Positions 32,066-43,455 of a DNA stretch of 64,000 bases are shown one piece after another. The notes beneath the pieces are model-generated. The model searched no databases and was not told the DNA's origin. It was given only the letters and a program-made list of their open reading frames with translations. The stretch spans positions 1,137,501-1,201,500 of the forward strand of contig JAQFVV010000283.1 in the NCBI GenBank assembly GCA_028023455.1, in the 5' to 3' direction. This stretch comes from Epiperipatus broadwayi. Taxonomy: Eukaryota > Onychophora > Udeonychophora > Euonychophora > Peripatidae. Position 1 is the first letter of the stretch, and every line of letters starts with the position of its first letter. The position numbers were made by a program, and so were the translations under genes.

Positions 32066-32118
32066 GACTTGGGCCAACTAATGAATGCTGGTTCAGTATG
32101 AAATGCATCTTGGGGGTC
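32066..32118 (+). ncRNA. family-1 hammerhead with CTAATGA core
   Basis: Stem I GAC..CCAA / TTGG..GTC and stem II ATGCTG/CAGTAT are intact, the latter with one G-U pair and two pairs that changed together relative to other copies. GAAA and ATGCATC^TTGG are present. G5 is changed to A, which should inactivate it. Confidence 0.72.
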
Positions 32119-33639
32119 ATTTTGTCTTTTCATATGTCTTTATTTGTATATTTCAAGAATATGGTTTAATGAAGATTATTAAGTATATCTAAGAAAGATT
32201 ATAGGGAAAAACTATGTTTAAACTTCATTATGCCAAGGGTTTCTTTTTATATTTTTGTCAATATATCTGGTTTCTATTCACTTTTAATCCTTTATGGAAT
32301 GGAAAAGTGTTACATTGTCAACATAAGCATGGAAATTTAGTTGTTTGTTATCACTAATTCACTCCATGAATGAAGGTTGTTTGTAAAATGCATGCATAAT
32401 AACAGAAGATGTTCTAAATTTCTGTGCTTGTGGATATTTGTAATGTGGTATGGTGAAGGAAAAAATCAGAAAACTTGAAATTTCTTGTATCAGCTAAGTT
32501 AAATAATTTAATCTGAATAACTTTACTAGGTTACTAAATATTATAATTTTTGATTTGCATAATAAGATTGCATTTTGTTTAAGATGCAAAAATATTCAAA
32601 TAAGTATATATTTTCTAATATTCTGCTAACCCTCTTGAACCAAATGTCAAAGATTTTTCTGATTGGTATCATGTCATCAAATTCATTTAATTTTTTTTTT
32701 TTGCCATCAGTGTTCATAGGAGGATACTGATATTAGTCAAACAGAAGTTGATTGTACAGAAAGCTTGAATCTTTTCTTTTATTTGAAATAGAAGTCTTAC
32801 AGTTCTGTTAATGTTATTTTCAAAAATCTACTAAATTAGGAATTACTATACATTCCTCAGGTAAAATGTTATACACATATAATAATACAAACTCTATTAA
32901 AACAAAATTCACAAATTTTTTTCCTGTAAATGTGTGAACAAATTAATTAACGTATCTTTAACATTTTGTGTAGATAATAGGAACTTGTGAATAATAGATA
33001 TATGGATTGTGTTATCCTCTAATCTGAACGAATATCACAATTAAAATTTCTTCAAGTTACAAATGCCTTAATTAAATATAAAAATCAGACATGAGTCAGA
33101 ATTGACTATACACATTTACCCAGAGGCTTAAATAAGAATGACCATGATAATCCATTCATTATACCCTGCAGTTAAATTTGCTGTGTCTATTAGCTTCTTT
33201 TCATGAATTAGGCCACATCAATACAGTTATATTAAATTCTCGGTGGTTGTTTATTAACATATATATTATAAGTCCATGTAATAGTGGGTGTGCCAAAATT
33301 TCCAATTGCTTTTACTAGTTTAACATGCCTCTATATTTTTATAGTTAGTTAATATACGAGGTAATATGCCCTCTAGCAGGAACCTTTGGCAATGTGCACA
33401 TGAGTTTTAACAAATTTTTTTTTTTTTTTTAAATTAAAAAATCAGTTTAATAATTACTTATTTACCTTACGATATATATGTATTCTGATTAAATATTTTT
33501 GGGGTCAAAATTGTTTATGATAGACTTCTTTATTGCCAAAAAACAGTCCATTGTATATTATACAAATTGTTAAATGTGGCAACTAAGAAGTATATCAATT
33601 ATTATAACAATAACTTCGAACATTACATATATATTCACA

Positions 33640-34400
33640 ACTGTGATTCATCTCAGCATCATTTTCACCCATTATTAATCTACTACTCAATGAAGTTCTC
33701 TCCAAGTTTAATCCATCTTCTTAGATCTCTAGTCTCTCTTCTCCACATCAGTCCAGCACACTTCCTTACTTCATCAACTCATCTCACATGTGGACTCTTT
33801 CTAGGTCTTTTACAATCTCTTGAAATCCATTTTAAAATTTCAATTGTCCATTTATTATCATCTCTTCTACCAATATATCCAACCCAACTCTACTTCAGTC
33901 TTTTAATTCTTTCAGTGATGTCAGTAAAACCTGCTTGTTTTCTCATCCAAGTATTTTATTTTCAATCTCTTCTTGTTACTCTAAAATACATCTCTCCATC
34001 CTTTATTGAGTGGTCTGAAGTCTTTGTATTGTCTTCTGTTAAGTGTTTAAGTTTCAGATCCATAAGTAAAAACTGTAATGCAATGGATAGGTATATTCCC
34101 TTTTAATATTATTTTCATCAAAAGCACTCCAACCAAGTTTAATTCTATGATTAATTTTATCCATTATGTTTTCATTTCTAGTAATCATCTAACCATGATA
34201 TTTGTGGTTGTTAACTTCTTCTAACTCATCATTATCAATCTTTTTTTTTTTTTTTGAGAAAATCCATTGAACATCATTTTAAACTTTTTAACATTTACAT
34301 TTAATCATATTTTCTTACTATCATTTGATATATAGTTATAAATATAAACTTTTGCATTCTGAGTAAATCACTGTTGTCAATTAATTTTATATGTTTTTAT
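33640..34400 (-). pseudogene. RTE-like LINE, RT C-terminal part to 3' end
   Basis: From right to left on the minus strand are the YLG-like stretch, the CVLPVLTYGSETW-like block (ACTTATGGATCTGAAACTT near 34060), the MERCILE..R block, the RIKRL.SWVGYIGR.D block near 33880, the GRP-type R block and the final RWIKLG.ENF block near 33700. A 179-codon frame on the opposite strand (33567-34106) is a shadow; it is long because the minus strand is purine-rich. Confidence 0.75.
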
Positions 34401-34879
34401 AGAAATATCTGAATAGGTTTAAATCTCTGTTGTATATTCGTTAATAGTTTCTAAATATGTGTATTTGACCCTCCTACTTCAGTATTTATTTTTCCAGAAA
34501 TCCAATTAGTTAAATTCTTTATAATTTCTCTACCTTTTATTAAATACATAGCATATTGTGTTCTATCTGTACTATTAAAAAAGATAAAGATTGTTTTGGA
34601 ACAAATATCACGTGTGTATTTTTCCCTTCTCTCTTTTTCAATTCAATTTATATATGAGTCAATAGTCAGAATGCAACACTGGGTGAATCAAAAATTGATA
34701 CAAAATCGATCACAGTTAAAGTAATTATAATGATACAATTCTTTTGATAAAAATTAAAACTAAAATAATTGATTCTGAAAGCAAAAAACAAAAGTGAAAA
34801 AGTAGTATATATCAATTATTTCACAAGGTGTTCTTCATTTTACATTTTTCCGAGAACAGTTTTCTTCACCATTTACTAG

Positions 34880-36280
34880 AGCCATCTACTAAAGATTAAT
34901 CAATAAGCATAAGATGCTATAATATCCACACCCCCAACAGATCAGGTTTTGGCTTTTGTCTTGAAGATGTCTGGAATTAATGCACATGTTATCTAGCCTT
35001 TACTTTTTATTTCCTTGATGCTATTGAAGCTAATATCCTGAAATTAAAATAAATCCTTAAATTTCAACTTATGTTGTCATATAGATATGACATCAGGCCA
35101 GTTTTTATATATTTTAGTAATCTCAGCTTTACATTTAGGTTCCTTCTATCTTTTGATTATAAAGGTTAACACCAATAACAACATCACATGGTTTACTCAG
35201 CTTATATGTATGCTTCCTAGAACAATAGTCTTCCTCTTTTTCTAAAACCATCTTAAATCTAATAACAACTGAAACCATAAGAAAAAATAAAAATCTATAC
35301 TGAAAAGGCATAGTTTTTGTAGGTCTTCTTTGATGTAATAATTTAGGTTGCACCAGTTGAAGAATATGTCTGGAAATTTAAAATGAGAAAAAAAAATGAT
35401 AGCACTTACTAACCTAAAAAAAAAAAAAAAACTTCGAGCAGCCACAAACAAACAAGAGCAAAAATGCCAATGTACTAGTCTTGCTTTGAAAAAGAGGCAG
35501 GAAAAAATAACTGTTTAGAAATTGATATAATAGCGACACCTCTGGTACTATTTAAAAATTAGTGTTAAAATTGAAATAGCTTCAAATGTCTTAAAGACTA
35601 TCTTAATTTGATGTTATTGGAGTCTCTGGGAAAAAGGTTGTTTTTAAATTTTAAGATGACCTGTGATATAGAAGTATGTTTTCTCTTCTAATTTTTTTTT
35701 TTACCCAGACTGCATTTCATTTATATAATGTTGGGTCTTTTTAAAAAACTCTACATCTTCTCTTAGTAGCCTCTAATGGAATCTGTCATGTGTGAAAGAA
35801 AAATCAAATTTGAGAAAAATGTATAAATATTACTTTAGAATGCCAATTACATTTTCCATGATTCAATTTTCATGGAACTACTGTCATGTACAGGTGTTGT
35901 ATCGTCATCATGCATGATTTTGCACAATAATGATTTATCGATGATAGAACTACCTGATAAAATCTCTTTCGGCTTCATAACTTGCTTCACATTGCCTAAA
36001 TTTTTTTTTAAAAAAAAGCTTACACAAATTGCCAAAATAATTTTAGAAAGTTGTGTGGGGTGGGGAGGGAGCTATAGAAGTTAAGGCAAAAAAAAAATTA
36101 ATAATCTTCTAAATGCAAAATTCTATGTTTAGTCATAATGTAAATAAAGACGTTTTAATAATTTTGATAAAGTAAGACATCTTTCATTTGCTAAATAAAT
36201 TTAAAATATGATTTTTTTCTACAGAACAGGCTTTGTCATACTTGCATTTATATATGTAAAATATAGGAAGGTTAAAGTCT
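34880..36280. other. unassigned AT-rich DNA
   Basis: A short A run at 35417-35431 and scattered low-complexity. ORFs of 60-70 codons on both strands overlap one another and show no family motif. Confidence 0.45.
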
Positions 36281-36294
36281 GAGTTCAAACCCTT

Positions 36295-36525
36295 TGCTCT
36301 GAAATGAACGATATTAAACGCAAAGTCAGGGAAGCCTACATTCTAAGCGACCCAGCAGCAATCAATAGAAGAGATGCCTGCTTTTCTCTGTCTCAAAAAT
36401 GGTCTATGTAGCATCTTCATATGAATTTGCATAAATTTGCATTAACATTACAGTTCTTAACCAAATACAAGTCGCCATGAATATGGGACTATAAACTATC
36501 CCGAAAGCGCTTGGCGATAAATTTT
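36295..36525 (+). pseudogene. PLE C-terminal tail and 3' UTR
   Basis: The frame reads EMNDIKRKVREAYILSDP, then INRRDACFSLSQKWSM and a stop at 36408-36410. It matches the last block of the GIY-YIG domain in the copy at 18.3 kb. The following AATTTGCATAAATTTGCATT and GAATATGGGACTATAAA are shared 3' UTR. This is 5'-truncated and the retained block is open. Confidence 0.8.
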
Positions 36526-37098
36526 AATAATTTTATTTACGTTTAATAGCTTCATTATCTGTGCGCAGAGCATATATATATATATTAATTGATTTCAAAT
36601 GCTAATGAAATAAAGCTTTAACTATTTCAATAAAATTAAGCAAAATATTGTCTTTCTCTTTTTAAATAATATTTAATTTTCTTTTTCTTTAAAGTTAAAG
36701 TTTATTTTATTAATTTTCTATTACAAAACACGTTTTAAATATTGATCGTTAAATTAAAAAATAACTACTTATTCTGTTGAAAGCATTAACATGTAAAAGA
36801 TTGGTGCAAATTTCTCTATGAAAATCCCAAAAAATACTTTATTACCACTTACTCAAGTCATCTGTTGTGATTTTAAATAGAAAAGTAAAGTGATCAGGAG
36901 GGGGGGGGTAAAACGGTTTAATTGTCTATTTCTTTTAAAACACAAGTTGAAAAGTTTTCTCTCTAAAGTTAATAAAAGGACTGATGGAATTACTGCTAAT
37001 TTTGTGTTTGATAATTCATAACTTTCAATCTCCTTCAGTCATTTACTCTATCCCATACAACCGATAAACATTACCACACACATGTGAAAAAGATAAAC

Positions 37099-37154
37099 GA
37101 TCTCTAATATAGCGTATTTCGTGCAGGAGCAGCACTCATCAGTTGGTCCAAATC
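37099..37154 (-). ncRNA. hammerhead ribozyme, palindrome-type family 1, intact core
   Basis: Minus strand: stem I GAT...CCAA with TTAG..ATC (one C-A mismatch). CTGATGA is intact (plus-strand 37136-37142). Stem II has four pairs, GTGC/GCAC with a 7-base loop. GAAA is intact, stem III ATA-CGC-TAT has three pairs, and cleavage falls after TA. H17 is A, an allowed NUH triplet. Confidence 0.75.
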
Positions 37155-37618
37155 ATAATCTCTCATATATAACAAGTGTTCAGTTTATATTAAGATAAAA
37201 AATCTTCAATCTTTAATGGACAGGCTTCAATCTACTCCAACCTCCAATTCTTCAGCCATACCATTGAAAATCTGATGATGGAGTGCCCAAAACCACTGTT
37301 GACGTCAATATTATTGTCATGCACATGTTGATTTTAAGTTAATCTTACCCCTCATATATAAGACTTTGTACCATTTAAATACCCAGAAAAGGGTTGGACA
37401 GGATATTTGCTGAATATGAGGGGTAAGGTTGATTTAAAATCAACATCAGCATGACAAAAATATTGGCATCAGAAATAAATTTGGGTATTCCATCATCAGA
37501 TTTTCAATTATGTGGATGGTTGACGAGTTGGAGTAGATTGAAGTTTTTTATTAAAATTTGAAGATCTGCTATCTTAATATAAACTGAGCATTGATTATAT
37601 ATGTGTGTGAGAGATGAT

Positions 37619-37673
37619 GATCTGGATTAACTGATGAGAGGTGATTCAGAATGAAATACATCTATTGGAGATC
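37619..37673 (+). ncRNA. family-1 hammerhead, stem II damaged
   Basis: Stem I GATC..TTAA pairs with TTGG..GATC (two G-U). CTGATGA at 37631-37637 and GAAA are intact. Stem II GAGGTG..CAGAAT has lost most pairs. The cleavage region CTA^TTGG is as in the partner. Inverted partner of 37099-37154. Confidence 0.68.
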
Positions 37674-38149
37674 GAGTGGATGTTTGAAGGGAGCTTGAAA
37701 GTCTGTGTTCAAATCCCCTATAATTACATCTAAACTCCCTGTATATAAATTATAATTCATAACCTGTGTTTATTTTATGTTTTTTAACATCAAAGAACTT
37801 TGTGTTTATATATTCAATATCTATGTTTTTAAATGCATATACGGAATAATACAATATTAATATTTAAGCAGTGAATAAGTGTATATAAAAGTGGAATATG
37901 TATTAAGTCACATTAAAATGTACGTTTAAATTAATGCTGAAATTTACATTTTACTAAAACTATTACGTAAAACTATTTACATGATAAAGTGAAATAAATT
38001 AAAACATCAATTAAATAATGAGAAGGAACTAAAAAGTAAAACCTAATTAAGTAGAAATACAACTGGCAATAACTAATTAACTATTAAATTCTAGAAGGAT
38101 CTAATGTTTTAAAAATCCTTAATAGATAATAAAAAACCTTCTACCCAGA

Positions 38150-38450
38150 TAAAGATAAAACAGATAGATTACTCCAAAAAACAAAGGAGAAAAGAAAACT
38201 ATTTAAGCAGGGAGGGGGGAGAAAGCCATGTCTTTTCTTCCCTGAGTTCTAGCAACTGGTTTGCTGACCAACATGAAGCAGCAGAAGAAACCAGCAGGAA
38301 TTTGTTACCAGACCCAGGATCTCAGCTTCTGAAGATACTCTAACCTACTAAGATTCAAACAGATCACTCCAATCTTATTATGATTTATAAGCACTTCAAG
38401 GACCAACAGAAGTAAAGACATTTGTCATGATGCTGGATAAATAGTGACTT
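38150..38450 (+). other. less AT-rich stretch, unrecognised
   Basis: It begins with a G-rich run (GGGAGGGGGGAG). A short frame MKQQKKPAGICYQTQDLSF follows at 38273. It could be an exon or element remnant; there is no support beyond composition. Confidence 0.25.
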
Positions 38451-38894
38451 TAATTAAGCATTAAGTAAGATTAAGCAAGGGATTAATATTCCCTGAAAAT
38501 GTCTAAGGAAGTGCATATAGTGGGATTAAACTTATATGTACTCATATTATGTATAATGTATAACGAAGTGTATCTTTATTATCAGAATTATAGTGTTTTG
38601 TTATTAAAATTAGTTTAGAAATTAATAAACATTGAGGTTAGTTATTTTACTTAGAAGGGCAAGAATGTAGAAATCATATTGCTAGCTTTACTCAAGAGAA
38701 AGTTAAGATTAAGACATAGCAAAAAGCATATACAATAGTGTCATTGTGCCACAATACTAATAAAAGTAGTTGAATAGTTTATTTCATAGCAGTTAAGTTA
38801 TATATCTCATTATAGTTTCAGTAAAATATAAATCATTAATTATGCTCAAAATATGAATCATAAAAGCCTAAAAATATGCCAGTACTTGTAGGTT

Positions 38895-39190
38895 TTAAAC
38901 CAATAAACATCACGTGATCATCATTTCTTAGGCTTGCTTATAACTGTTATTAAAACAGGAAAAACTCTATACCTATTGCCACTCAGTGCAAGCCAGAGTA
39001 ATAAATGGATTCCAGAAGACTTGTGCATAAAATCCCCATCTAGTGCCTACTCATCCAGTATCTCCAGATGAATTTCTGACTTGGTTGCCTTTATCAGTGT
39101 GGAGCCTTGGATCTGAGAGCACTGCACCTAGATTTATGATCTAATGCAACCCTCCAGCAGCCATATTTTATCTCTACTTAACTACAAAAC
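38895..39190 (-). mobile_element. family-2 hammerhead repeat copy
   Basis: The right-to-left order is the same as at 31.3 kb: GGCTGCTGGAGGGTTGCATTAGATC, CTCTCAGATCC, ribozyme, ATGAGTAGGCACTAGAT, ATTTTATGCACAAG. It then ends in the TTAAAACAG...AAGAAATG and ATGATCACGTGATGTTTATTGG terminal block. Much longer terminal part than the 31.3-kb copy. Confidence 0.78.
39054..39111 (-). ncRNA. family-2 hammerhead with CTGATAA core
   Basis: Minus strand: outer TCCAA pairs with CTGGA (one mismatch) and inner stem I is partly paired. The core is CTGATAA (G8 to A), GAAA is intact and the cleavage triplet is ATC. The G8 change should inactivate it. Confidence 0.65.
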
Positions 39191-39344
39191 TATGAGTCTT
39201 AAATTGAAAACACCATAATATTTTCAATCCAATCCAAGCTCATTAGCTTATATAATCATATAGATTTAAACTCAGTTCAGTACCTATACATTTTGGTGAC
39301 TTTGGTTCTTTAATAACCATAACTACCATTATCCTATTAGGCAG

Positions 39345-39570
39345 GATTGGTTTTAAGCCAATAAACATCACATGAACACCATTTCTTATGCTTGCTAGGC
39401 AAAACTCTCTATATGTATTGTCATTCAGTGGCTGCTGGAGGGTTGCATTAGATCCTAAGATCTATGTGCAGTGCTCTCAGATCCAAGGCTCTTCACTGAT
39501 GAAAGTCACAAGCCAGAAACTAGTCTGGGGATATTGGATGAGTAGCACTATAGGATGCTCAAATGATGTT
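39345..39570 (+). mobile_element. family-2 hammerhead repeat copy
   Basis: It starts with the AATAAACATCACATGAACACCATTTCTTATGCTTGC terminal block and AAAACTCTCTATATG, then jumps to GGCTGCTGGAGGGTTGCATTAG, the ribozyme and GATGAGTAG.CACTA. The 71-codon ORF here is fortuitous. Confidence 0.75.
39482..39538 (+). ncRNA. hammerhead ribozyme, family 2
   Basis: Outer TCCAA/TTGGA is perfect. Inner CTTCA pairs with TGGGG through two G-U pairs. CTGATGA at 39496-39502 and GAAA are intact. Stem III is ACTAGT and cleavage falls after GTC. Stem II (AAGT-CACA-AGCCA) is weakened by a G-to-A change. Confidence 0.72.
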
Positions 39571-39609
39571 GGATATAACATCTCTTATATTCATTACCAT
39601 TAATCAATT

Positions 39610-40435
39610 TAGTTTTTCTCATTTTTTGTAATATTATTATGTATTTAAACTTAATTAAATTACTCAGATTCTTTTCTATTTTCACAAAGCCTTGTTTCAT
39701 CAAGTCTTTTCTAATTTTATCTTCATAATCTTCTTTATTTACAATTACAAATCTAGAACATTTATCTTCAACAGTAATAACTAAATTTTTCTTCTTAACT
39801 TTCTCTATAATGTCCTTTAATGATTTTTATCTTTCCACTCATCCTTATTTATATATCCATTCTTCTTATTAATTACATTATTAATTTTTGACTGTATATT
39901 AATTTTTTCTTCTTTCTTAATATTTGCTGCTTCAATATGAATCACTATTTTTCTATCAATGCCATATTCTTAAAGGATATATATTTTGGTCCTTTCTACA
40001 ACATCACCATCTGGTTATTTAAAAATTTACTTCTCAATATATTTATCAATTTATTATTTTTACTATCATTTTTATGCTATTCATTTTTACTCTCTTCATT
40101 TTTATTATTTCTTTTATCATACATCTCTTTATCCTTATACGTTATCCATGTCCACTTCTTTTCATATTTTATTTTAAGCCTATTTTTATGTATTCATTAT
40201 GCTCTTCTAGCCATTTATCCATATAATAAAACATCTCCCATGATACTTTTGAAGAACAGGCTTTAATTCTCTCCATTCTCCAACTCTTTAGCCATTCATA
40301 GTACAATGGAAAATAATGAAGAAGGAGTAATCTATTTAGATTTAATAATGAAAAAAGATTGGGAATGGAGAGATTAAGATTAAGCATTGTATAAAGGACA
40401 AACATGTCAGACATATGATACATTCGAGATCTTTT
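39610..40435 (-). pseudogene. PLE N-terminal half (pre-RT and RT start)
   Basis: Reading the minus strand from 40435: KVSWEMFYYMDKWLEEHNEYIK, then KKWTWITYKDKEMYDKRNNK, then KLINILRSKFLNNQMVML with a KGPKY stretch, then YGIDRKIVIHIEAANIKK. Then INNVINKKNGYINKDEW, and KKNLVITVEDKCSRFVI, NKEDYEDKIRKDLM near 39700. The order NLSS..L....LLLKGPKY, ID....I.DIE, LK.I....N..I..ADKG..IV.....Y resembles the start of Penelope-like RT ORFs. Several frameshifts. It stops against a family-2 hammerhead repeat at about 39.6 kb. Confidence 0.6.
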
Positions 40436-42224
40436 CAACCTTGGTGTGAAAAAATAGGGGTACTGAAAGAAATAAAAGAAAAAAAAGAAAAAAAATGGTA
40501 GGCTTACATTGAATGAAAAGGAGACAAAGGAGAAAAAGTTGCAGATCCAGAAGAAATATATTGAATATGGATATAATGATAGAGTATATATATATAGGTT
40601 ATCAACAAAAAGTGAGAGAGAGAGGGAGGAGCATGCCAGAGCAATAAAAAGAAGGATATTATGTCAGGACCATTTTGCCATCTTTTAGAAACAGGGCATG
40701 TTATGAAACATGAATATATATATATATATATAATTAAAATTACCCCCAATCCAGTTCTTTTAATATTAAGGGTGGATGGGAAGTGAATGGATTTGTGGGT
40801 AATGTTTAATATTATATATATTGTGTAGTTTTAGTAGTTCTTTACATTTGAGAAGTCTGCTTGTAGCAGTGAAACCTTTGGTAGTGTTTTAATGTTATTT
40901 TTATGCTGGTCTGGTTGAACAACACTCATCATCAGCACTCTTACTCCAAACTATAGATTCATGTCATAAAATTGATTTCTCTAGTACCAGGATCATATCC
41001 AGATGTGATAATCTCTACCAGTGCAAAATTAGAGAAGCCATTGAGATACTTAAAAGGCCAGATTGTATCAATAAGCAAGATGATACATGCAAACTTTCTC
41101 CTATTTGGAAAGATTTTTTTAAAAAACATTCTTAATTTAACATTTTTTGTTATTGGTGGAACTTTTAACGTTTTTTTTTTTTTTTCAAATCAGTGATTGT
41201 AGCACCTCTACAACCATCTTTCTACCTTTTATCACCCAATGGATGACTTGTATGATCACGTTGAAATGTCAGTATATCAATATTTAAAATATTTTAACAC
41301 GATGAACCTGCAAAAAATGTCTATATATATTAAATGCCATACAAATATGTAATCTGTTAACTTTATTTTTTATTTACACCCTCTATAGAAATAATTTTTT
41401 TAACCTAAACTCTTATACGTGACAATGTCTATTAAAAAATCAACTAACCTGTTTCAGGACAAATTTTTCTGTAAATCAAATCTGGTGTCATCAGAGAATT
41501 GAGAGATTAGTTGAGATCACGCCAAACAGAAACTCACTTTTTATTTAAATGATCTTACAATGGTCAATTTGATATTAAAGTTTGGACTTGAATTTTTATC
41601 AGTAATTTAACTAAAGTATTCATCATATCAGTAAGATTATTTTTAAAATGAGTTGGATTATAAGTTCTGCCTTGAAGTTGACACAAAATAAATTTTAATT
41701 AAATTTCCGCTAAAACTCACATTCAAACTTTATTGTCAAATTGAAAATTGTAAGTTTAATTAAATATAAACTGTGTTGCTATGTTTGAAGTGATCTCAAC
41801 TAACCTTTTGAGCAGATGGCCATATCAAAATTTGATTGATGAAAATATGTATTCTTGTAAGAAGTTAGATAATTTTTTTATCAAAAGTTGCCAATCGTAA
41901 AATTATATGTTTCTATAAATTTCTATAGAGAGTTAAAAATAGAAAAAACTTGTCTGAAATTTAGAACAAACCAATTCTATTCTTTAATTCATTTTATTCT
42001 TAATTTTTATTAATGTATGAGAGTTGTTTATACCTAACTTACATATATGTAATTTCCACTTAAATTTCATATACATTAAGCTATGCATATTTAATATTTA
42101 TATTCATAAAATGGACTTTTCATTAATATTATGAGATTGTTACAAATAAGGCACTGTCTTTATTCTTTAAATATTAGTTCGTAATTTCAGACGATTTAAC
42201 TTATATTTAAATCTGATTATAGCT

Positions 42225-42465
42225 GGACATATTGCTAGAAGAGATAATTATTAGATGGATAGTTTAAATCTTAAACTGGATTCCAAAAAGTTGTAAAAGA
42301 CCTAGAAAGTGACTACATGTGAAATGGAAGTATGAAATAAGAAAGTAGACTGAGATTATGTGGAGAAGAGAGTCTAGAGATCGGAGAAGATGGATTGAAC
42401 TTATAGAGCCCTTCTACTTGCTGTGAATTAGTCTAATAATGGTTTTAAATAATGGTAATGATGTT
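42225..42465 (+). pseudogene. RTE-like LINE 3' end
   Basis: AGCTGGACATATTGCTAGAAGAGA gives the AGHIARRD stretch, then a RW.V.ILNWIPKSCKR block and GDYM.NGSMK, then RRWIEL and F..... at the end, followed by AATAATGG. Same block order as at 48.0 kb. Confidence 0.7.
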
Positions 42466-42697
42466 AATATACAAATATTACTTTCTACAGCTTAAAACGA
42501 TCAAAATGTCAAAGAATAGGTGATCCTTTCTACTTTTTGGATTATTGCAAGATGATAATTGTTTATACATCATTGTTCACCTACTTTTCTATCAAAACAT
42601 CAGTCTCTTTATCAAATTAGTAGCATATACCTATAGACAATTTGATATAAGAAGACTTATGCTTTGATATGAGTATCCTACAAAGAGTAATCACTTT

Positions 42698-42907
42698 AGC
42701 TCAAGCAAGCTCTTAATTGATAAGTGCGGTAAGAGAAAATATTTAAAATCTCTATCCAGAACATTCATATCACCAGACCAATTGGTTTACTTCACTGAGG
42801 TTTAGCCATAAGCTCAAAACCAATTTGTTTGGAGTTAGGAATATTCTGGATAGAAATTTTAAATATTTTCTCTTACCGCACTTATCAATTAAGAACTTGT
42901 TTGAGCT
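42698..42907. mobile_element. foldback element, 65-bp arms
   Basis: 42698-42762 is the inverse of 42843-42907 with about four mismatches, including an uninterrupted TTAATTGATAAGTGCGGTAA block. Spacer about 80 bp. No ribozyme core or ORF. Confidence 0.88.
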
Positions 42908-43084
42908 ATTGGTACGCTCTCTGTATTGCATATTTGTAACTACAAGCTTATAAAAGTAATGTCACATTATATATGACTTGCTTTTTGATTATTAGTAATC
43001 ACTTTAATATTTACATTTGCTTTTATTATACTGTATTTGATCGTTTATTTATTGTATAGTGATAATGCTTCTGAATTTAATTTT

Positions 43085-43455
43085 TTTGATTCACGGCTCT
43101 TCTTTCACTATATGACTCCAAAAACCTCATGACATGTCCAATTCATTTTTTACTTCTTTTTGCATATTTTTTTTGTTTTTAATCTTTCTTTACTAATTTC
43201 AACATACATCTGTTTATGCCCTGTGTAATCTGTAGTCCCCAAACACTCAAAATTTCCACTCATAAGAATTGGTAAAACAAATTTATTTTAAAAAATACCT
43301 CTTTAAAAATATAAACTTTTTTAATATGCTATTATTTATTCCATCTAAATTTAACTCCACGATTAATTTTCTATATTGCCTTCATTACTATTTTTATAAA
43401 CGTTAGTAATCTGTTAAAGCATTTACAGTTGCTAAGATCTTTTAATTTTTTATTA
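43085..43455 (-). pseudogene. RTE-like LINE C-terminal fragment
   Basis: The plus strand is pyrimidine-rich, as in the other minus-strand copies, with TTTACAGTTGCTAAGATC, AATTTAACTCCACGATTAATTTTC and CTCATAAGAATTGGTAAAAC blocks. These correspond to the segment at 34.0-34.25 kb (TAATTCTATGATTAATTTTATCC). Highly decayed. Confidence 0.5.

Larger units (their letters stand above)
31640..32195 (+). mobile_element. second direct pair of family-1 hammerhead units
   Basis: Two direct copies share GTGGGTGG.AT.AGTTTGA, ATATATGTG.GAGAAATTGTGAC, the ribozyme region, then a CTTTATT..T.TTTCAA.AATAT stretch and ATTATTAAGT.TATCTA. Predicted cleavage points lie 340 nt apart (31769/31770 and 32109/32110). Orientation is opposite to the pair at 27 kb. 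Non-coding. Confidence 0.72.
36995..37740. mobile_element. large palindromic element with inverted hammerheads
   Basis: Arms of roughly 340 bp (about 36995-37355 and 37413-37740) run as inverted copies nearly end to end. Matched blocks: TTTGATAA / CAAATCCC ends, a hammerhead in each arm, TTTATATTAAGATA / TATCTTAATATAAA, CAATCTACTCCAA / TTGGAGTAGATTG, AAAATCTGATGATGGA / TCCATCATCAGATTTT, and TTAATCTTACCCCTCATAT / ATATGAGGGGTAAGGTT. Centre near 37385. No ORF. The same structure, more decayed, lies at 29.6-30.3 kb, and a single arm at 43.46 kb. Confidence 0.85.

Noticed and set aside
33567-34106. 179-codon plus-strand ORF, the longest in the window
   Set aside because: It lies antisense to a decayed RTE-like LINE C-terminus whose blocks read on the minus strand; the same pyrimidine-rich shadow occurs at the other minus-strand copies.
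40504-40749. 81-codon minus-strand ORF
   Set aside because: Contains (TA)n-derived Tyr-Ile repeats and no family motif.
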